Assembly: GCA_030604905.1 (NCBI GenBank)
Contig: JAUVVA010000004.1
Location: forward strand, 1 to 64,000
DNA: 64,000 nucleotides
Direction: 5' to 3'
Source of the DNA: Verrucomicrobiota bacterium
GTDB taxonomy: Bacteria; Verrucomicrobiota; Verrucomicrobiia; Opitutales; Opitutaceae
Part shown: positions 53,913 to 64,000 of the stretch, in pieces
Layout: every line of letters starts with the position of its first letter
Position numbering within the stretch: position 1 is the first letter of the stretch
The notes under the pieces: generated by a model
Database searches by the model: none
What the model saw: only the letters and a program-made list of their open reading frames with translations
What the model was told of the DNA's origin: nothing
Position numbers and translations under genes: made by a program

Positions 53913-54875
53913 ATGCTCCCTTCGCTTGCTCCCCTCGCGCGCCTCCGCCGGGCCCTCTGCCTTCTCGCGATCTGCCTCGCCGGCAACCTCGTCGGCGCCG
54001 ACACACTGCGCGTCTTTTACATCGGCAACAGCGTGACCGACACCATCCGCTACGACGCCCTAGCCGAACTGGCGAGGAGCCGGGGCGACACGATCGTCTG
54101 GAGCCGCCACATGGTGCCGGGCGCGCCCCTGTCCTGGATCTGGCAAAAAGGCGGCGGCTTCACGAAGCGCGAGTTCGGCCCCGCGCCGGAAGCCTTGGCC
54201 AACCACGATTGGGATGCCGTCGTGGCTCAACCTTTCGATCGCCACCTGACCAGCACGTCAGGCGAAGGCGATTTGGAGGTGATCCAGGAGATGATCAAGC
54301 TGCAGGCGGGGCGAAACCCCGCGGCGCGCTTCTACGTTTATTCGCGTTGGCCAAGGATGGTCGGCCTCGACGGGAAGAGCTTCAAATTCGACCAAGACGA
54401 CTACGATCCATCCACGCCCGGAAGCCGACCCGACCTCTCGGGCGTCCAAGCGTGGTCCTCCCTCTGGGAACGCCGCTATAAGCCGGGCGCCTGGGATGGA
54501 AGCAACGAGAGTCGCGACTACTTCGAGCGGGTGGTGGCCGGCCTGCGGGACGCCAACCCGCAACTCGCCCACCCGGTCGGGATCGTGCCGGTGGGCGACG
54601 TGTTGCACGCGTTGGACCGCAAGATGGCGCGAGGCGAGGTGCCGGGCTTCGATACTGTCTGGCTCTTCTACAAGGACGGCGTGCACATGAACGACCACGG
54701 CTCCTACGTCGCCGCGCTGACCTTCTACGCGACGCTTCTGAAGAAGGCGCCGCTGGGCCTCTCCACCAGCGCCTACGGCGGCGATAAAATCAGTCCGGCG
54801 TTGGCCCAGCTCATCCAGGAGACGGTTTGGGAGATCGTTTCGCGGCACCCGCTCACCGGCGTAAAAGCGCCCTGA
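53913..54875 (+). CDS. Secreted SGNH/GDSL-like hydrolase
   Basis: Signal peptide; LRVFYIGNSVTDTIRYDALAELARSRG (block I-like) and YKDGVHMNDHGSYVAAL (Asp-x-x-His block). Confidence 0.7.
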   Translation: MLPSLAPLARLRRALCLLAICLAGNLVGADTLRVFYIGNSVTDTIRYDALAELARSRGDTIVWSRHMVPGAPLSWIWQKGGGFTKREFGPAPEALANHDWDAVVAQPFDRHLTSTSGEGDLEVIQEMIKLQAGRNPAARFYVYSRWPRMVGLDGKSFKFDQDDYDPSTPGSRPDLSGVQAWSSLWERRYKPGAWDGSNESRDYFERVVAGLRDANPQLAHPVGIVPVGDVLHALDRKMARGEVPGFDTVWLFYKDGVHMNDHGSYVAALTFYATLLKKAPLGLSTSAYGGDKISPALAQLIQETVWEIVSRHPLTGVKAP

Positions 54876-55023
54876 CGCGCCGCGGCAAGCGGGGTGCATT
54901 ATGCTCCGCCTGAAGCGCGCGCCGGTGCTAAACAAACTTCCGTTTCTCGAGCTGGAGAGGTTTGGACCCGGTCCCAAAGCGGGCCAATTGAGAATCAACG
55001 ACCGCACCGCTGAAAGAAGGACC

Positions 55024-56877
55024 ATGTCCTCTTCGCTACCCCTTCGCGCCGCCACCCGCGCGCTTCTCGCGACTGTCGCGCTTCTTCCCCTCGCACAGGC
55101 TCAGACCAACGGGACCTGGAATGCGGCCTCCGGGAATTGGATTGGCGGCGCCAACTGGGCCGACGGCGCGATCGCGAACGGCATCGGCGCCGTCGCGACC
55201 TTCGCGCCGAGCACGACGAACATCACCGTCACCAACGACCTGACCGATCTCGTCTTGGGTGGTATCTCGATCGGCACTACCGCCACTCATACCACCACGA
55301 TAAGCGGCGGAAGCATTCTCCTCCGAAACGGCACAGAGAGCGTGCCCACCACCCCGGTCATCCACCTGGGCTCCACCGGTTTTTCCGCGAACCTTTCCCT
55401 CAACTCGACCCTCACCGGCACCCACGGCTTCACGCTAACCAGCACGAACAACAATCCGCGCCTCACCATTGGAGGCACCAACACCAGCCTGAGCGGAACG
55501 GTGACGATCAATTCCGCGACCCTGGCGCTCAACAACGACAGCGCTCTTGGATCGGCCAACGTCGTGCTAAACGGAGGCAACTTCACCGGCAATAACGGCC
55601 GCACGATCAACAACGCGGTGACATGGGCCGCCGGCTCCTTCAGCCAAGACACCGGCAGCAACGACTCGGGCGCCACCTCGACCATCACGTTCTCCGGGCC
55701 GGTCACCCTCAACGCCGCCTCCGGCAACCTCGTTAACAGCGCCCCCAATCGCACCGTCAGCAACGTCGTTCGCTTTACCGGAGTCCTGTCCGGCGGCACC
55801 GCGGGCAACACCTTCACGCTCAACAACGGCAACGAGCAGGGCAACGTCTTCACCGCCTTCACCAACGCCAACACCTTCGCGCACAACATCACCGTCAACC
55901 ACTCGGGAGGCGGCAGCCCCGCGAGCGGGCTCGGCAAAAGCGGATCGATGGGAATTGTGGTGGGGAACGACGCCGCTCTTTCCGCTGCCACCGTCACCAT
56001 CGCGGCCGGCACGCATCGCTTCTCCCTGGCCAGCACCGACTCCGCGGCGCGCAGCCTGGCCAACAACTTCGTCTGGCAGACCAATAACGCGACGTCCGGC
56101 AACGCCCCCGCCTACCTCTTTAATTTTGGCGCCTACAATCCCGTCACCCCCACCTACACGACCGTGCAAAACGTTGGGAACAACGTTACCTTGGGCGGCA
56201 CCGGCGACGTCGCCATCGGCGCACTCACGATCAACGCGAACACCGGCGCGGTCGCCGCCACCCATCGCCGCCTCAATGTCTCGGGCGCCACCGTCGCCAC
56301 CGTCAACGGCGTGCTCTCCCGCACCGGCACGCTCGCCGCAGCCAGCCTGGTCTTGGAGAAAACCGGCAGCGGCACCCTCGTCCTGACCAACGCGGGCAAC
56401 ACTTACGACGGCGTGTTCAACGTCGCCGGAGGACGGCTCGTCGTCGATGGCGCGCTCCCCGCATCCACCGTCACCGTCGGCCCCGGCGCCGCCATCGGCG
56501 GCAACGGCACGATCACCCACAGCCTCGCCTTCGACTCCGGCGCAAAGTTCGTCTTCGATCCCGCCGCGACACTCAAGGCCGGGTCCCTCAGCTTCACCAA
56601 TTTCAGCGTGGGCGACCTGCTCGGGTTTGGCCCCGAAGTGGCGGACGGCGTATATACCCTGCTCCAGCGCACCAACAACAACAGCATCTCGAGCACGGGA
56701 CTGCAAAATTTAGGCGCCGCCAATGCCTACGAACTCGGCGGCGGTCGATCCGCCTACTTTCTGACGAATGGCAGCCAGCTTGATCTCGTCGTCGCGATCC
56801 CCGAGCCCGCGGCTTTTGGCGCAATGGCCGGATTCGGTGCGCTCGGCTTGGCCGCCCTCCGCCGACGCCGCCGTTAG
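55024..56877 (+). CDS. PEP-CTERM protein with autotransporter-associated beta-strand repeats
   Basis: GTWNAASGNWIGGANWADG...LVLTNAGNTYDGVFNVAGGRLVVDGALPASTVTVGPGAAIGGNGTI; C-term IPEPAAFGAMAGFGALGLAALRRRRR. Confidence 0.92.
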   Translation: MSSSLPLRAATRALLATVALLPLAQAQTNGTWNAASGNWIGGANWADGAIANGIGAVATFAPSTTNITVTNDLTDLVLGGISIGTTATHTTTISGGSILLRNGTESVPTTPVIHLGSTGFSANLSLNSTLTGTHGFTLTSTNNNPRLTIGGTNTSLSGTVTINSATLALNNDSALGSANVVLNGGNFTGNNGRTINNAVTWAAGSFSQDTGSNDSGATSTITFSGPVTLNAASGNLVNSAPNRTVSNVVRFTGVLSGGTAGNTFTLNNGNEQGNVFTAFTNANTFAHNITVNHSGGGSPASGLGKSGSMGIVVGNDAALSAATVTIAAGTHRFSLASTDSAARSLANNFVWQTNNATSGNAPAYLFNFGAYNPVTPTYTTVQNVGNNVTLGGTGDVAIGALTINANTGAVAATHRRLNVSGATVATVNGVLSRTGTLAAASLVLEKTGSGTLVLTNAGNTYDGVFNVAGGRLVVDGALPASTVTVGPGAAIGGNGTITHSLAFDSGAKFVFDPAATLKAGSLSFTNFSVGDLLGFGPEVADGVYTLLQRTNNNSISSTGLQNLGAANAYELGGGRSAYFLTNGSQLDLVVAIPEPAAFGAMAGFGALGLAALRRRRR

Positions 56878-56940
56878 ACATTCACCGCGGCCAAACCGCC
56901 TGCTCCCTCACCGGCCCGTGCGGCCAGACGTCCTCTCCGT

Positions 56941-56973
56941 AGCGCCGGCCTCTAGCCGGCGCTTCTTCGTTTG
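56941..56973 (+). terminator. Rho-independent terminator after the PEP-CTERM/beta-strand-repeat gene
   Basis: AGCGCCGGC-CTCTA-GCCGGCGCT followed by TCTTCGTTT. Confidence 0.75.
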
Positions 56974-58557
56974 CCCCGGGGTGGAAGTTCCAAGCCATCC
57001 CGCCCGGCAATCGATCCCTCTCCCGTGCCCACTGCCATCCCTTCCGCCAAACAAGTCCGCGCCAGTGCCCAAGCCATCATCGATGCAATCCAGCCGCCGT
57101 CGATTCCGGATCGGGATCTCGACCTGATCGCACATGCCGGCGTCGAGCCCGACCCGGAGGGGAGCCACGATTTCGGCCCCGCCATCGCCTCGGCCATCGC
57201 CCAACTCTCCGCCGCCGGGGGCGGTCGCCTCGTCTTCCGCCATCCCGCCGGCGCCCATGCATGGGTTAAACCGGTGCTCACCTACCGTGTCTTGGGGCCC
57301 ATCCACTTGCGCAGCCGGATCAGCCTGGAGTTTGATCCCTGCTTGCGCCTGTTTTTTCCCTTCGCTCCGCGCGCTTTCACCGTGGGCGGAGACGGCGTTT
57401 ATCTTCGCTACGAGGGCAGCTCGATCTTCTCCTTCTCCCCGCTGATCTACGCCTTCGACTGCGCAGACATCCGGCTTCGCGCTCGCCCGGGCTCGGGGGC
57501 CCCTCCCGTCATCGATGGCGACGGCGAGCGTTGGCAGACCTGGGCCGACCTCGGTCAGCGCGCGCAAGAGAAGACCGGGCGCAAGCCCTCCTACCAGCGA
57601 CTGAAGGAGATCAACCAAAGCCGGGTTGCGCTGGCCGCGCGTCGCTTCGTCGACCCGGACGCGGACTTCTTTCGCCCCACCCTCCTCGGTCTCTATTTTT
57701 CCCGCCGGATCGAGGTCGAGGGTCTGCGGCTGCAAAACAGCCCGTTCTGGGTCGTGCACCCCGTATTTTGCCAGCACGCCGTCTTCCGCGGCCTGCTTTT
57801 CCACGCCTACGTGGTCAACAACGACGGCATCGATCCCGAATCCTCCTCCCATGTGTTGATCGAGAACGTGATCTTTGGAAACCATGACGACAACGTCGCC
57901 GTGAAAGGCGGCCGGGACGTCGAGGGGCGCGAGGGTATCCCTGTGACGGATACACCGCTGGCCGCGCTCCGGCACCCCGCCATCCACGAGGGCAGGCTCG
58001 GCGCGCCCACCGAGAACATCGTGGTTCGCCACTGCTGCTTCGAGGGGCACTACGGCTTCTGCGTCGGCAGCGATCTCGCCAACACCACCCGCCACATCTA
58101 CGCGTTGGACAACGTGGTGACGCGCGAGGTCGGGATGGCGGTCTATGTGAAGAACAGCCGCAGCCGCGGCGCCTGCATCCATGACGTCCATGTCCTGGGC
58201 TTGGAAGTGGCCGCCTCACGCGGCCCGGTTGTCTGCGTGAACGCCAATTATGACAACGATTCGCACAGCGCACATCCGCCCTCGATCTCACGGATCAGCG
58301 TCCGCGAGGTCCGCGCCCGCCAGGCCGGAGGCGGCGTGACCATCAACGGCTGGTCCGACGCGCCCATCCGCGACCTGCTCGTCGAGGATCTCTCCGTCGC
58401 CGCCCTCCTCGCCGCCAATTCACAATCACCGGCGGCACCCTTCGCCCTACAGAACGCGGTCGGCGTCACCCTACGCCGGTGCGTGGCGGGGGGGGTGTCG
58501 ATCGATGGAGAAGCGCTCGAAGCCAGGTCCGCCGAGCCCCCTCCGCATGTGACCTGA
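56971..58557 (+). CDS. GH28/pectate-lyase-like right-handed beta-helix protein (start uncertain; GTG at 57025 possible)
   Basis: GPAIASAIAQLSAAGGGRLVF...VVNNDGIDPESSSHVLIENVIFGNHDDNVAVKGGRD, GH28-like. Confidence 0.85.
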   Translation: MPRGGSSKPSRPAIDPSPVPTAIPSAKQVRASAQAIIDAIQPPSIPDRDLDLIAHAGVEPDPEGSHDFGPAIASAIAQLSAAGGGRLVFRHPAGAHAWVKPVLTYRVLGPIHLRSRISLEFDPCLRLFFPFAPRAFTVGGDGVYLRYEGSSIFSFSPLIYAFDCADIRLRARPGSGAPPVIDGDGERWQTWADLGQRAQEKTGRKPSYQRLKEINQSRVALAARRFVDPDADFFRPTLLGLYFSRRIEVEGLRLQNSPFWVVHPVFCQHAVFRGLLFHAYVVNNDGIDPESSSHVLIENVIFGNHDDNVAVKGGRDVEGREGIPVTDTPLAALRHPAIHEGRLGAPTENIVVRHCCFEGHYGFCVGSDLANTTRHIYALDNVVTREVGMAVYVKNSRSRGACIHDVHVLGLEVAASRGPVVCVNANYDNDSHSAHPPSISRISVREVRARQAGGGVTINGWSDAPIRDLLVEDLSVAALLAANSQSPAAPFALQNAVGVTLRRCVAGGVSIDGEALEARSAEPPPHVT

Positions 58558-58919
58558 CCTGCTTTGGGTATTTGATTCCTGTGGAGGACCGGGCCAGCCG
58601 CGCCTTAGCGGCATTCTCTGCGGGCATGGAATTCGCCGGCAGCCTGCGGCGGGCCATGCAGGGTCGCCCCTTCCATACGCTATCCGTCTCTTGAAACGCC
58701 CCAATAAGCCCGCAACGCGCGCCAAACGAGACGGAGCCACTTTTCTCGCGTGCGCCCGTCCGCAGCGACAGAGCGAACGGGAGAAAGCGGTTGAACGGGA
58801 TCGTGCCGTTCGGCCACTGCCGAGGACGCACTCAACGATAACCGCCGCCGGCAGCTATTTCCACCCTCGTGCCCCGCGAACTGCGCGCTTTTCCGGGAGC
58901 GCGTTTCGCGGACACAGAC

Positions 58920-59642
58920 TCAGGGGTCGAACGAAGGATTTGGCTGTAAAGAGTCCGCCGGCAGCAGACGCGCCGTGTGGCCATCCACATACGCGACGTG
59001 CCCAAAGCCCGCCGCGCGGCGCACCTCGTCCGCCGAAGAAAAGGCGGTGGCGCGGCTTTCTCCGCTTCCATGCCGGAACGCAATGTCGGTGCGGTCGGTG
59101 CGTCCTTGGAAGATAGTGATGGCGTAGCTAATGTTGCCCACATCCGCGATCATAAAGGTCCGGGCGGGATTCTGGACGCGGTTTAGGGGGCGACCGAAGT
59201 TTTGAGCGACTCCCCCGGCCCGCGCGTGCCCGAGGTTTACGCTCACGTTGAACCCGTAGTGCGAGAACAGGTTTTCACGCGTCTCCGAGGGGCAGCGCAG
59301 AATGGTAGGCGCGGAGCTGTTGGCTTGGCGCGTGTTTGGGATGTAAGGAATGACCAGATCATACCAGCGAGGGTTGGTCTGGTTAAAAAACGTCATACCC
59401 GGCCAGTCTTCTGGGCGAGGCTGGGGCGGCGGAAGGACCCCCTTGTTTTCGCTGGCGAAGAGCAAACTGGCCTGCGCGAGCTGCCGGAGGTTGCTCACGC
59501 AACTCGCGTCGCGGGCGGCGCTCCGTGCTCGGCCTACCACCGGGATTAGGATCGCGACCAGCACACCGATGACCGCGATCACGGTGAGAAGTTCGACCAG
59601 CGTGAAGCCCGAACGCTTCGGGGAATTTGAAGGGATTTTCAT
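58920..59642 (-). CDS. Prepilin-type N-terminal methylation protein (pseudopilin)
   Basis: [60 protein letters not shown]...[14 protein letters not shown]. Confidence 0.92.
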   Translation of the reverse strand: MKIPSNSPKRSGFTLVELLTVIAVIGVLVAILIPVVGRARSAARDASCVSNLRQLAQASLLFASENKGVLPPPQPRPEDWPGMTFFNQTNPRWYDLVIPYIPNTRQANSSAPTILRCPSETRENLFSHYGFNVSVNLGHARAGGVAQNFGRPLNRVQNPARTFMIADVGNISYAITIFQGRTDRTDIAFRHGSGESRATAFSSADEVRRAAGFGHVAYVDGHTARLLPADSLQPNPSFDP

Positions 59643-59858
59643 GTTCGAAGGCCGGATAGAATTTCGGGGGCGCAGGACCGGATATTCACCGAGTCTAGGC
59701 GCCGCTTTAACGAGGAGAAGCGCGTAAGACTGGAACCGGGCCCATTCGACCAAACGCGGCGCCCATGGGCCCGCGCCCACTACCGTGGCATCGCCCTCAA
59801 GGGCACGGTTTCACCATCCAGACCGTCTCCCCAAGCTGACTCCGACCCTGGGTTTCCC

Positions 59859-61196
59859 ATGATAAACTTCCTCCGCCTGTCCCTCCCCTTGATCACTTTC
59901 CCCGCCCTGCTCATTGCCGCTCCGATCACGCCTTGGGATTCTTTCGTGACCATTGACCCGTTGTATCGCGCCCACTTCCAAACGGCTGATGGGGCGAGAC
60001 CATTTGTGTTCTGCAAAACCGCGTGGCATTACTTCAGCTCCAAGCGCCCCGAGGTGTCTCTCCACCGCGCGAACAAACTGGGGGCCAACGTGCTTCGAGT
60101 GGGCCTCGAGTGCGCCTATTACCACAAGGTCATCGGCTTGGACGCGTGGCCTTGGGGCGGCACCCGGGCCGCACCTGATTTCGGCACTTTCAACGAGGGT
60201 TATTGGGACGAGGTGGACCGCCGCCTGTCCATGGCGGCGAGCCACGGCATCGCGGTGAACCTTACGCTCTTCACCTCGCTCCACCTGCCCGACCGACGGG
60301 AGTCTTTCGATCTCGTGCGCCCCTACCTGGATCGCGTGCTCCAGCGACTCGGCCGCCACCCGAATATCTTTTGCTGGGAGGTGCACAACGAGCATGTCGC
60401 CAACCCCCTTTTCCAGCGCTTGGTCGGGGAATACCTGAAAGCCAAGGACCCTCACCGCCGGCCGGTGATCTCGTCCAACGGCACCACCGATTATCCCCTT
60501 TGGCCTCACGCGACTTGGATGGACATGGCGGTTGCCCACCACTGCACCGGCGTGCAGCCGCAATACGACCTTCGCGACTGGTATCTGGCCATCGCACGCA
60601 ACTTGAGAGGCTATGGCAAACCAGGCTTCGTCAACGAGGCCGGTCGCGAGAAACGGCATCAAAACGACGATCCGGTCCACCGCCGCAAGCAACTGTGGCT
60701 CCAAGCCGCGGCGGGCATCTACACCAACTGGCACAGCTGGGATGGCTGCGAGGGAATCGACGACCCCGATCACGTCGCACCCGGCGAAAATTATGCCGCC
60801 GTCTTCGCCCGATGGTGGGCCGCCCAAGCGTTTTGGCGCCTGGCGCCCGATTTTTCCGCCATCCAAGTGCCCGCAGCCGCCTCTTGGAGCGACGAAGTGG
60901 TCGCTGTCACCTTGGCGGGCGACTCCCGCGATGTGCTGCTCTCCTACCTCTTCACCCGGACCGGGGGCAGCCTGATCTCCGATGGCAAACTACGCGTGCG
61001 ACTCCCGGCCGGCGACTACAGGCTCGAGTTCTTCGAACCCGCCTCCGGCCAACCGCTCGGCGAGCCACGCGTCCACGTCGCCCCCCACCTCCGAGACACG
61101 CTCGATCTGGCGCTCCCGACTTTCCGCGACGACCTCGCCCTGCGCCTCACCCGAGTGCTTACCCGCGACCAGACCGCGATCCCGGGGACCGAGTAG
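59859..61196 (+). CDS. Secreted clan GH-A-like (GH5-like) glycoside hydrolase
   Basis: Signal peptide; ANKLGANVLRVGLECAYYHKVIGLDAWPWGG...HPNIFCWEVHNEHV...GKPGFVNEAGREKRHQNDDP. Confidence 0.75.
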   Translation: MINFLRLSLPLITFPALLIAAPITPWDSFVTIDPLYRAHFQTADGARPFVFCKTAWHYFSSKRPEVSLHRANKLGANVLRVGLECAYYHKVIGLDAWPWGGTRAAPDFGTFNEGYWDEVDRRLSMAASHGIAVNLTLFTSLHLPDRRESFDLVRPYLDRVLQRLGRHPNIFCWEVHNEHVANPLFQRLVGEYLKAKDPHRRPVISSNGTTDYPLWPHATWMDMAVAHHCTGVQPQYDLRDWYLAIARNLRGYGKPGFVNEAGREKRHQNDDPVHRRKQLWLQAAAGIYTNWHSWDGCEGIDDPDHVAPGENYAAVFARWWAAQAFWRLAPDFSAIQVPAAASWSDEVVAVTLAGDSRDVLLSYLFTRTGGSLISDGKLRVRLPAGDYRLEFFEPASGQPLGEPRVHVAPHLRDTLDLALPTFRDDLALRLTRVLTRDQTAIPGTE

Positions 61197-61355
61197 ATAA
61201 CACGCCGGGCGAGGCTTACGCATGCCCCCGCGGCCCTCGGAAGGGGGTTGGGCGCGGACCCAGTTCCCGCCGCTCGCGGCCACGGAGGGAACGGAGGACT
61301 CTGCGGCATCCAAAAAAACGCCTCCTTCGTCCGAACCGCCACGCGCCCAGCACCC

Positions 61356-64000
61356 ATGGCCCCCTTGCCAATCTCCTCCCACTCCCCGTCGCCTTCATCG
61401 GACCACCTGCCGCCTCCGTTTCAGGGCTCAAATTTTTGCTGGGCTCCGGATCTGCCGCCCGGACGCAATCAGTTCGTCAGTTTCCGGCTTTCCTTCCATG
61501 CCGAGTCCCCTCGCGTGGAAGGGCGGATCCACCTTTTCGCCGACACGCGATACCGCTTGTTTGTAAACGACACCTTCGTCGCCTACGGGCCCGCTCGCTT
61601 TGTCACCGGGCATCCGGAGTTCGACACCTTCGACCTCGGCAAGTGGCTCCGCGCCGGGGAAAATCAACTGCGGGTGGAGGTCAATTTCTACGGCTGCAGC
61701 TCCTTCCAAACGATGCCGGACGGCATGCCCGGCTTTATCGCCGCCGGAGGCACGAACGACCGCAGCGTCTCCTTTGCCACACCGGGCGCTTGGCGGGTGA
61801 CGATTCACCGCGCATGGGAAGCGGACGCGCCGCATTTCAGCTTCGCGCAAAACCCGGCTGAGATCTGCGACACCCGAGTGCTCGCCGCCGAACTCAGCGA
61901 GCCCGCCTCCCTGCTTCCTGCCGTCCTGCCTGCGGCGGCACGACCGTGGGGCCCCCTTTCCGAGCGCAGCGCCCCTTATCCGGACTACCTTCCTGTGCGC
62001 CCCGCGCGCTTGCTGGTCGCGGGCCCGCTCCTCGATTCCCGACGCTGGGGATGCCAGCTCAAACGCCCGAAGCCCGCCTCGCCAGAAGCTCCGCCAACAC
62101 CCGTCTTTGTCGCCTTCGCCACCTGGGTCTATTCTCCCCGGGCCCAGCAGACCGAGTTGGAATGCTTCTGGGGCGTTCACCACCTGAACGGGCAGCTGCT
62201 CGAAACGAAACCTTCGCGCTCCCGGGGCAATCACTGCACCGCTTCGGTGCGGCTTAAAGAAGGTTGGAACTTCCTCGCCGGCAATTTCTCGCTGCTATCG
62301 GACCACTGGGCGTTCCTCCTCGGGTTCCCCGCGGATTCGGGCGTTTCCCTGCACTCCCGCCCGACACGGGAGGAGCCTCGGGTTTTTCTTTTCTCGCCGC
62401 CGCTCACGACCCGCGAGTTGCTCCCCCCGCCGGCTCGACCGAAAGATTTCGCCCCCCCCGAGGGCTGGACGGAGACGTCGAGCGACCTCACTCAAGTCAC
62501 TCCTGCCCGCATCGTGGCCTGGGATTCGCCGGACTCCGCCCGCGCCCTGTGCGATCTACCCGCGGCGCGGCTCTCCGAGCTGTCGCCCATCCAAGCCCAC
62601 GCGGCGGTTTGGTCCTTTGATTTTGGCGACGAATACCACGGCCATCCTGTCATCGAGGTCGAAGCGCCGGCGGGCTCCGTGCTGGATATCGCCTATGACG
62701 ATTGGCACCGAGGCGACGGCTGCGTCGATCTCTTCCACTCCAATCCCTTCACCGACGCGGCCGACCGCTTCGTTCTTCGCGGCGGTCGGCAGCGAGTGAT
62801 GGTGTGCAATCCCCGCGGCGGAATCTTTCTCCAAGTGATTTTGCGGGCACCGGACGGCATCGAAGACGCCCCGCTCTCGCTGATCGATCTCTCTTTGCGT
62901 CGCCGCACCACGCTCGGCGCCGTGCAAGGAGATTTTGCCTGCGGCGATCCGGTGCTCGACTGGGCGTGGCGCATCTCGACACACACGCTCGTCGCCTCCA
63001 CCGACGAAGCCTATTGCGACTGCCCTTGGCGCGAGCGCGGCAGCTACATCGGTGACAGCCAGGTGAACCTGCATCTTCATCGGTTGGTGTCGGCGGATCT
63101 CGCGGTGGCGCGACGAACGCTCGACCTGTTTGGGAAAGCCCAGCTCCCGAATGGCCAGCTCGCCTGCTGCGCCCCGTCCTGGCTTCGCAAGCCCCACGAG
63201 GACTTCACGCTCATCTGGGTGCAAGCCGTGCGCGACTACTGGTCGGCCACGGGCGACCTTGCTTTCGCCCGCGCGCAGATGCCTGTGCTACGAGGCATCT
63301 TTTCCAGCCCCACCTGGAAAGCCGATGCCGACGGCCTGTGGGACAGCACGGGCATGCGGCTTTTCATCGACTGGGGCGTTCTCGTCGCCGAACGCGAAGG
63401 GGTGGCCAACGGCGTGCTGAACATCCTCCGGGTCGCCGCCCTCCGCGCGGGCTCGGAGCTGGCGCTGGCGCTCGGCGAGCGGGAGGAGGCGGAGAGATGG
63501 GAGCGAGAAGCCGCCGCGGTCTCGGGCGCCGTGGCCCATCGCCTGTGGCACGAGGGTGAAGGTCGCTTGCTAGCCAGCGAAGGAGCCACCACCCCTGCGC
63601 TGCACGCCAACGTGCTCGCCCTGCGACACGGTGTCGGCCCCGCCGCCCAGATCCTGGCCTACTTGGAGCCCCACCTGCGCAATAACTTCGAAAACGGCAC
63701 CACCCGCGGGGAGTTCAGCGGACACATCGAGCTGTATTTCATGCACACGCTCTTCGAGGCGCTCGTGCGACAGGATCGTCCCGATTTGGTGGAGCACATG
63801 ATCCGGGAGACCTACGGTTTCCTGAAGCGTCTGGGGCACCCCACGCTGCCCGAGTGCTTCAATCGCGCTCACGATAACGGCGGCAGCTGTTGCCACAGTT
63901 GGAGTGGCGCGCCCGCCATCTACGCCACCTCCTGGGTGCTTGGGCTTCGTCAAGCCTCCCCCGGTGTTCCCGACGCGTGGCTCCTGGACCCACTTCCCGG
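61356..64000 (+). CDS. GH78-like alpha-L-rhamnosidase, 3' end outside window
   Basis: Open frame from ATG 61356 to window end (not in the ORF track because it has no stop). TDEAYCDCPWRERGSYIGDSQVNLHLHRL is the GH78 DCPWRE...GD signature; GEFSGHIELYFMHTLFEAL; GGSCCHSWSGAPA. Confidence 0.88.
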   Translation, partial: MAPLPISSHSPSPSSDHLPPPFQGSNFCWAPDLPPGRNQFVSFRLSFHAESPRVEGRIHLFADTRYRLFVNDTFVAYGPARFVTGHPEFDTFDLGKWLRAGENQLRVEVNFYGCSSFQTMPDGMPGFIAAGGTNDRSVSFATPGAWRVTIHRAWEADAPHFSFAQNPAEICDTRVLAAELSEPASLLPAVLPAAARPWGPLSERSAPYPDYLPVRPARLLVAGPLLDSRRWGCQLKRPKPASPEAPPTPVFVAFATWVYSPRAQQTELECFWGVHHLNGQLLETKPSRSRGNHCTASVRLKEGWNFLAGNFSLLSDHWAFLLGFPADSGVSLHSRPTREEPRVFLFSPPLTTRELLPPPARPKDFAPPEGWTETSSDLTQVTPARIVAWDSPDSARALCDLPAARLSELSPIQAHAAVWSFDFGDEYHGHPVIEVEAPAGSVLDIAYDDWHRGDGCVDLFHSNPFTDAADRFVLRGGRQRVMVCNPRGGIFLQVILRAPDGIEDAPLSLIDLSLRRRTTLGAVQGDFACGDPVLDWAWRISTHTLVASTDEAYCDCPWRERGSYIGDSQVNLHLHRLVSADLAVARRTLDLFGKAQLPNGQLACCAPSWLRKPHEDFTLIWVQAVRDYWSATGDLAFARAQMPVLRGIFSSPTWKADADGLWDSTGMRLFIDWGVLVAEREGVANGVLNILRVAALRAGSELALALGEREEAERWEREAAAVSGAVAHRLWHEGEGRLLASEGATTPALHANVLALRHGVGPAAQILAYLEPHLRNNFENGTTRGEFSGHIELYFMHTLFEALVRQDRPDLVEHMIRETYGFLKRLGHPTLPECFNRAHDNGGSCCHSWSGAPAIYATSWVLGLRQASPGVPDAWLLDPLP

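Noticed and set aside
1-64000. tRNA, rRNA, CRISPR array, intact IS element or prophage
   Set aside because: Looked for in intergenic regions; no tRNA T-loop context, direct-repeat/spacer array or transposase/integrase motif was recognised.

Overview
GC-rich bacterial accessory region, most likely Verrucomicrobiota/Opitutaceae-like. The assignment rests on PEP-CTERM tails, DUF1559-type prepilin-like proteins and GH-linked LacI regulators; it is inference, as no marker gene is present. The window is a large carbohydrate-degradation region. Recognisable families are: a GH95-like C-terminus cut by the left edge, three GH37/trehalase-like paralogues (one apparently catalytically dead), two GH30, GH42, a GH5-like enzyme, two GH74-like, GH43-like, GH4, GH28-like, a second GH-A-like enzyme, and a GH78 alpha-L-rhamnosidase running off the right edge. 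There is also an SGNH-like hydrolase, a G8/FN3/DNRLRE protein and a frameshifted DUF5060-like gene. An oxidative module (enolase superfamily, tandem-FAD oxidoreductase, 2-hydroxyacid dehydrogenase) sits in the middle. Regulation appears local: four LacI-type and one AraC-type regulators, several beside perfect inverted repeats that look like operators. Three PEP-CTERM proteins and three prepilin-like proteins are interspersed. I saw no transporter, sulfatase, tRNA, rRNA, CRISPR array or intact transposase. The most interesting signals are a recurrent C-terminal module on three unrelated secreted proteins, a trehalase-like pseudoenzyme, a TTAT-N4-ATAA motif at divergent GH promoters, twin palindromes 22 bp apart at the AraC/GH4 promoter, and an 80-bp dispersed repeat. 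All calls come from reading the sequence by eye; no homology search was run.
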